A stretch of DNA of 64,000 bases. Source: G965276675 sp965276675 (lineage in GTDB: Bacteria > Acidobacteriota > Terriglobia > Terriglobales > Acidobacteriaceae). The stretch spans positions 2,108,001 to 2,172,000 of the forward strand of contig OZ255624.1 of NCBI GenBank assembly GCA_965276675.1, written 5' to 3'. A model generated the notes under the pieces. The model ran no database searches. It was not told the origin of the DNA and worked only from the letters and a program-made list of their open reading frames with translations. Made by a program: the position numbers and the translations under genes. This document shows positions 60,135-64,000 of the stretch, piece by piece. Numbering within the stretch: the stretch's first letter is position 1; the number at the start of each line of letters is the position of its first letter.

Positions 60135-62561
60135 TCAGCCCCGGGCGACTGCCAAAGGAGCAGAGACAGGACGCTCGGGCCGGGTACTCCGCAGGCGCTT
60201 AGCACTCTTCAACTCTCTATCGGCGGCCGCCATAAGATCCTCTGCCGTGGCGCCATCTTGAGGAAAGCAGGCCAACCCGAGACTGGCTGTGGCCTGATGC
60301 TGATCCGCAAAGATGTCGAGAGAAGCAGTGCGGATAGCTGCGCGAAGATCGCGGATGCGAGCCTCCGCTGTGCGAGCATCCAGTCCGGGAAAGACGAGAG
60401 CGAGTTCGTCGCCTCCGGTGCGCGCGAGGCTGTCACCCTCACGAATCGTTCCACGGAAGCACTCTGCTAAATGGCTCAGCAGGCGATTGGCTTCCACGTG
60501 ACCGAACTGTTCATTGACTTGCTTGAAGGAATCCATGTCGCATATAAGGAGGCTTAGCGGTTGGTTGCCAGCGGCACACCGCTTTAAGTCATCTTGCAGG
60601 CGAGCAAAGAAGGCTCGAGAATTCAAAGCTTTGGTTAGGAAGTCTGTGGTCGTCTGCGTTTCGGTAAGGTGATAACGGATGGCATTCTCGATCGAGAGTG
60701 AGAGGTGAGGGCCGATCTCTTGCATGAGAATTAAGTTGTCTCTTGTAAATGCGTCCCCGCGCACGGCGTAGAGAACCAGCGTTCCGAGTATCTCCCCTTG
60801 GGGATTCTCGAGTGGAACGGCGAGTGCCGAACGCAACTTACTATATTTCGTTGTGTCGTTTAGGTAACCGGGTTCTACCGATGGATTGCCATTTACGATT
60901 GGCAAGCGGTTCTGCGCCACCCAACCAGAGAGCCCTTCCCCCAGCGGGATTTTCAAAGAAGAGAAGAGATGCTCATCTTCTCCGGTAACGAATTTAGGAA
61001 GAAGATGGTTTCCATGCCGGATGTAAACCGCCAGCGTGTCAAACGCAATGACTCTTTTGAGATTTGAAGCAAACTTCGAGAGTGTCTCGTCCAAGGAGAG
61101 CGAGCCGTCTAAAGTTTTTGCAAGTTCAAGAACCGCCTCTGTGGCGTGCACTGATAGCTCCACATCAACCGATGAGGCGATGTTAGGAGATAGAAGCGCA
61201 TCCATACCATTGCTTTCAAAGCCGGCGCCTGGTTCGTCTCCGCGCTTCACTTTGATGTGGACGTTCAGTGGCGCCATGGCAGCGCCTTCCTTGCGGGCCA
61301 TAGTTTCTAATTCTTCGCAGCGGCGGTCGAGGACCTCAACTATGCGCGGATCGAACTGCGTGCCCGAAAGCTGGCGCACATGCGTCATGGCTTCGCTGAG
61401 CGAGAGAGCGCGCCGATACGGCCGGTCGGTCGCCAAGGCATCCAGGCAATCGACGGCCGTGAGGATGCGAGCTCCAATTGGAATACTCTCGCCTGCCAGT
61501 CCATCCGGGTATCCTTTTCCATCCCAACGCTCGTGGTGGGAGCGAACGATCGGTGTTACTGGGTAAGGGAAGTTAACCCGTTCCAGGATCTCCGCACCAA
61601 CGACCGGATGAATCTTCATCTTTTCAAATTCTTCGGGCGTAAGCTTGCCCGGCTTATTGATGATGTGTTCCGGTACCGCGAGTTTTCCTATGTCGTGCAG
61701 CAGAGCCGCGGCTCGCAACGCCTCCATTTGCTGGGCATCTAGCCCTAGTTCTTTACCAACCTCATAGGCATAGACACGCACGCGGCAGAGATGGTCATGC
61801 GTGTTCTGATCTTTAGCCTCGATCGCCAAAGCTAACGTTTCAATGGTGCGTAGATGGAGGTCGGCCATCTGACCGATATGCTTCTTTTGCTCCTGCAAAC
61901 GCTCCAGATAGTTGCGATAAGAGACATACACTGCCCAGGCGGCTGGAAAGATCAGAAGCGATGTTGGCCAGCCATAGCGCAGAGTGATGAACTGTATCAC
62001 CGAAGCTATAACTGCTCCGAAAAGGTAAAAAGGTAAATACCAGTTAAAAGTATCGAACCACAAAGACAAGACGGGACGGCCTTGTTCCCATGCAAGAATG
62101 GTTGCGACTGGCGCCGTATTCGCCAAAAAGTAAACGGCGCTGGCAAGTGCGAGCGCAATCCCCAAAGGAGCATGGAAATGAAGGAGTTGCTGATAGGTGA
62201 AGGAAGCCAGAAAGATAGCAGCTGCAATATTGGCAGTGTTAAAGGCGATCTGAATCGGCCTAAAGCCTTTGCGCACCTTAAAAAGGCATTGGACAAGGAC
62301 TGATAGACATCCGGCTACCATGGCCTCCGCCAGCGTAAGTTGCATGAAGGCCAACAGGATAAAGACGAAGTTCACGGACATGGTTCCATTCCCATCGGTG
62401 CGGGGGATGGTTACTTTCATGCCGGAGGCGAGGAGTATAAGGCCCAGGTAGGTGAAGAAATGCAGTGGCTCGATCCAGACCGGATGGATAGCCACGCGGA
62501 ATAAAACCAAGATTCCCACCGTGATCATTAATCCGATAAAGATTTTCGCCTTCAAGCTCAT
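60135..62561 (-). CDS. Membrane-bound HD-GYP/GAF/GGDEF cyclic-di-GMP regulator
   Basis: An 808-residue protein with, in order: a membrane domain of about six to seven spans (1-215), a short coil (RNYLERLQEQKKHIGQMADL), an HD-GYP phosphodiesterase domain at about 240-420 (LLHDIGKLAVPEHIINKPGK, HHERWDGKGYPDGLAGESIP), a GAF domain at about 475-635, and a GGDEF domain at about 645-800 with the active loop RTGGDELALVF. Both catalytic motifs look intact, so it may make and break cyclic di-GMP. The sensory input could come from the membrane and GAF domains. It is first in line before the peptide transporter genes and probably cotranscribed. Confidence 0.92.
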   Translation of the reverse strand: MSLKAKIFIGLMITVGILVLFRVAIHPVWIEPLHFFTYLGLILLASGMKVTIPRTDGNGTMSVNFVFILLAFMQLTLAEAMVAGCLSVLVQCLFKVRKGFRPIQIAFNTANIAAAIFLASFTYQQLLHFHAPLGIALALASAVYFLANTAPVATILAWEQGRPVLSLWFDTFNWYLPFYLFGAVIASVIQFITLRYGWPTSLLIFPAAWAVYVSYRNYLERLQEQKKHIGQMADLHLRTIETLALAIEAKDQNTHDHLCRVRVYAYEVGKELGLDAQQMEALRAAALLHDIGKLAVPEHIINKPGKLTPEEFEKMKIHPVVGAEILERVNFPYPVTPIVRSHHERWDGKGYPDGLAGESIPIGARILTAVDCLDALATDRPYRRALSLSEAMTHVRQLSGTQFDPRIVEVLDRRCEELETMARKEGAAMAPLNVHIKVKRGDEPGAGFESNGMDALLSPNIASSVDVELSVHATEAVLELAKTLDGSLSLDETLSKFASNLKRVIAFDTLAVYIRHGNHLLPKFVTGEDEHLFSSLKIPLGEGLSGWVAQNRLPIVNGNPSVEPGYLNDTTKYSKLRSALAVPLENPQGEILGTLVLYAVRGDAFTRDNLILMQEIGPHLSLSIENAIRYHLTETQTTTDFLTKALNSRAFFARLQDDLKRCAAGNQPLSLLICDMDSFKQVNEQFGHVEANRLLSHLAECFRGTIREGDSLARTGGDELALVFPGLDARTAEARIRDLRAAIRTASLDIFADQHQATASLGLACFPQDGATAEDLMAAADRELKSAKRLRSTRPERPVSAPLAVARG

Positions 62562-62954
62562 GGTCTATCGCTTTTCCGATTATGCGCAACACTGTGACGA
62601 TATATCGCTCTGACTCTCCCAACCCGGGAAATAAGGTAACGTGTGCTGCAACTTTTTAGGGAGAACTACCTTGACTTGGCCGTGTTCTCTAAGTTCGAAA
62701 AGCTGAAGGGTGCGGATCGGCCCCGGCGCAAGCTGGCCGCTAGCCCCCTTTGTGCCGTTTGCAATGGAAGCCTTCGGAAGTGCCGTAGTTGTGTTCACAC
62801 AGTACGTATCGGCAGAACTGGAAACTTCTTTAATCTCCGCAAAGCATCGAGGCTGCAAACCCGGGTGGGAACTGTTCTCGCTGGTATTCCCCGTGGGAGC
62901 AACGCCGGTTACGGGTTAGCGCATCCTTCTTCGCGAGAGCAAAGGAGTAAAAAT
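62562..62954. other. Intergenic region without a supported gene
   Basis: A 393-base stretch between divergent genes. Short frames exist on both strands, but none has a ribosome site with a plausible protein. Promoters of both neighbours should lie here. The end has AAAGGAG at 62940-62946 as the ribosome site of the next gene. Confidence 0.5.
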
Positions 62955-63209
62955 ATGAGGATGAGACGATTGCTAGGCATCACGCTTCTGGGATTCGCCA
63001 CCGTGGCGGTGGGCTGTGAGACGGGAAGTACCAAGATGAACTCCTCAACTACAGGCGCCAAGGGTCAGAATGTGGGTGCGGACAGCAATGTGAGCGGTCC
63101 GGTGCCCAGCTCCACCACTGGCACGCAGAGCAATGTGCCGCAGCAGCCGGCGCAAGGGAAGCAAGCGACGGCTCCGGGTAGCTCTGGCCAGGCTGCGCCG
63201 CGCAAGTAG
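62955..63209 (+). CDS. Small hypothetical lipoprotein
   Basis: An 84-residue protein with a lipoprotein signal (RLLGITLLGFATVAVGC, Cys at about residue 21). The mature part is Ser/Thr/Gly/Gln/Pro-rich and lacks a visible fold (ADSNVSGPVPSSTTGTQSNV). AAAGGAG lies eight bases before the ATG. It is likely to be a surface or periplasm-facing lipoprotein of unknown role. The frame is open further upstream, but there is no better start. Confidence 0.68.
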   Translation: MRMRRLLGITLLGFATVAVGCETGSTKMNSSTTGAKGQNVGADSNVSGPVPSSTTGTQSNVPQQPAQGKQATAPGSSGQAAPRK

Positions 63210-63211
63210 CC

Positions 63212-63236
63212 GATCTAAATCTCGTATCTTTAGATC
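63212..63236. terminator. Hairpin after the small lipoprotein gene
   Basis: GATCTAAA at 63212-63219 pairs perfectly with TTTAGATC at 63229-63236 around nine bases. It lies directly after the stop at 63209. The stem is AT-rich and the following T-run is short, so it is only a possible terminator. Confidence 0.45.
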
Positions 63237-63308
63237 TAGTATTCTCTGGAAGTGAGCTTCGGGAGCAGGGGTAAGTGTGGCAGCGAGGCGAAGTGGAGCA
63301 ATGTCCGG

Positions 63309-64000
63309 ATGCAAATGTTCAGGACCCACTTCTGCGCAGCGCTGATAGCGGCGTGTGGGATGGGCATCTCAGCTTTGCAGTCCACGGTCAAAGTGGATGC
63401 GGCGTCCCATCCTGCTCAAGGACCGCAGACGACCTATGCTCAGGTCGCTCCAATACTGGCGCAGAACTGCGCGAGTTGCCACAATCCTCACGGTGGAGCC
63501 CCCTTCAATCTGTTGACCTACGAGGACGCCAAGCAGTGGGGCGGTCAGATCCTTGAAGTCACGCAAAATCGTTATATGCCGCCCTGGTTGCCGGCTCCGG
63601 GCCATGGAAGCTTTATCGGGCAGCGCAGATTATCCGATGCACAGCTGGCGGCGATCCGCGCATGGGTGGGAGCGGGAATGCCGAGCGGGAGAAGCGGCCT
63701 AGCGCAGCAGACCTCAACCACGGATATCTCCGAACTGGCGTGGAAGCTGGGCACGCCCGACCTGATTTTGCCGCTGCTCGAGCCAGTCAAACTTGCAGGT
63801 GAGGGAGCCGATCTCTTCCTGAACCTGCTCGTGCCGTACACGGGTGAGCAGTCGCGGCAGATACGGGCTATAGAGATACGGGCAAGCGATCCGCAGGCAG
63901 TCCGGGGTATCTGGGTTCAGGTGGACCGGAGCGGTGCTCTGCGGCGCACGCACCCAGACAACTGGCAGCAGGGAATTCCCGGCATGGAATCACCAGCCGA
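63309..64000 (+). CDS. c-type cytochrome domain protein, N-terminal part
   Basis: The frame is open from ATG 63309 to the right edge, 230 residues so far. A leader (FCAALIAACGMGISALQ) is followed by a heme-binding motif CASCH at residues 54-58, then RYMPPWLPAPGHGSFIGQRR, with a possible axial Met, and LSDAQLAAIRAWVGAGMPSG, typical of cytochrome domains in acidobacterial multi-domain proteins. The following TPDLILPLLEPVKLAGEGAD and LFLNLLVPYTGEQSRQIRAI segments resemble the start of copper ascorbate-dependent monooxygenase-like or related domains. The rest lies beyond the window. Confidence 0.78.
   Translation, partial: MQMFRTHFCAALIAACGMGISALQSTVKVDAASHPAQGPQTTYAQVAPILAQNCASCHNPHGGAPFNLLTYEDAKQWGGQILEVTQNRYMPPWLPAPGHGSFIGQRRLSDAQLAAIRAWVGAGMPSGRSGLAQQTSTTDISELAWKLGTPDLILPLLEPVKLAGEGADLFLNLLVPYTGEQSRQIRAIEIRASDPQAVRGIWVQVDRSGALRRTHPDNWQQGIPGMESPA

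Noticed and set aside
62643..62954. Upstream extension of the small lipoprotein frame
   Set aside because: It would put the lipoprotein signal in the middle of the protein, and ATG 62955 has a strong AAAGGAG.
1..64000. tRNA, rRNA, insertion sequence, prophage or restriction-modification genes
   Set aside because: Spaces between genes were read for cloverleaf shapes and transposase-like proteins and none was found. The single HNH protein has no methylase or integrase partner nearby.

Overview
The window looks like a chromosomal segment from an acidobacterium of the Terriglobia type (Granulicella, Terriglobus and Edaphobacter are the kind of genus meant). This is inferred from the mix of secreted glycoside hydrolases, paired carboxypeptidase-regulatory-like proteins, Tat-exported oxidoreductases, S8 peptidases with WGS-type repeats, and the style of the short dispersed intergenic repeats; no marker gene such as rRNA is present. 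No tRNA, rRNA, CRISPR array, transposase or prophage was seen. By eye the base composition is GC-rich from about 7 to 50 kb and less so in the first 7 kb and from about 50 to 63 kb.

Layout. 0-6.4 kb: a Tad/Flp-type secretion operon (3' end of cpaB, then cpaC, cpaE, cpaF, tadB, tadC), followed by a DUF192 gene. 6.9-10.2 kb: single housekeeping or unknown genes (DUF2147, FKBP isomerase, Tat-exported aldo/keto reductase, small GNAT-like protein). 10.3-27.4 kb: a carbohydrate-use region with a beta-mannosidase-like GH2 enzyme divergent from a beta-helix/PKD/PA14 hydrolase, a beta-propeller lactonase, a beta-barrel protein, two CarboxypepD_reg proteins, a radical SAM/class II aldolase/membrane protein set, and a large LamG-GH2 enzyme. 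27.7-32.5 kb: a TrmJ-like methyltransferase, then ACP, ketoacyl-ACP synthase, SDR and alpha-oxoamine synthase, a set that can be read as a long-chain-base (sphingolipid-like) or amino-ketone pathway. 33.3-38.6 kb: NDH-2, a small membrane protein, a lysine-tailed protein, a CgeB-like glycosyltransferase with a sugar nucleotidyltransferase, and an HNH protein. 38.6-44.1 kb: an exported methyltransferase and the nitrogen-control operon amt-glnK-glnD. 44.3-50.1 kb: a heavy-metal RND pump (czcCBA type). 50.1-51.7 kb: a YgiB/YgiC-like lipoprotein and ATP-grasp pair. 51.8-53.7 kb: an exported M42-like peptidase and an alpha/beta hydrolase. 53.8-62.6 kb: an S8 peptidase with fourteen TALWGS hexapeptides, then (minus strand) a GGDEF/HD-GYP regulator followed by a peptide ABC transporter. 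62.9-64 kb: a small lipoprotein and the start of a c-type cytochrome protein cut by the window edge.

How the genes fit together. Polymer breakdown outside the cell (10-27 kb), extracellular proteolysis next to peptide uptake (53-60 kb), ammonium uptake with its PII/GlnD control (39-44 kb) and metal efflux (44-50 kb) form recognisable units. The least explained units, and the best leads, are the ACP-KAS-SDR-oxoamine synthase set, the YgiB/YgiC-like pair with its C-terminal RGGFG element, and the hexapeptide-repeat tail of the S8 peptidase. All family assignments were made by reading the protein sequences; none was checked by database search.
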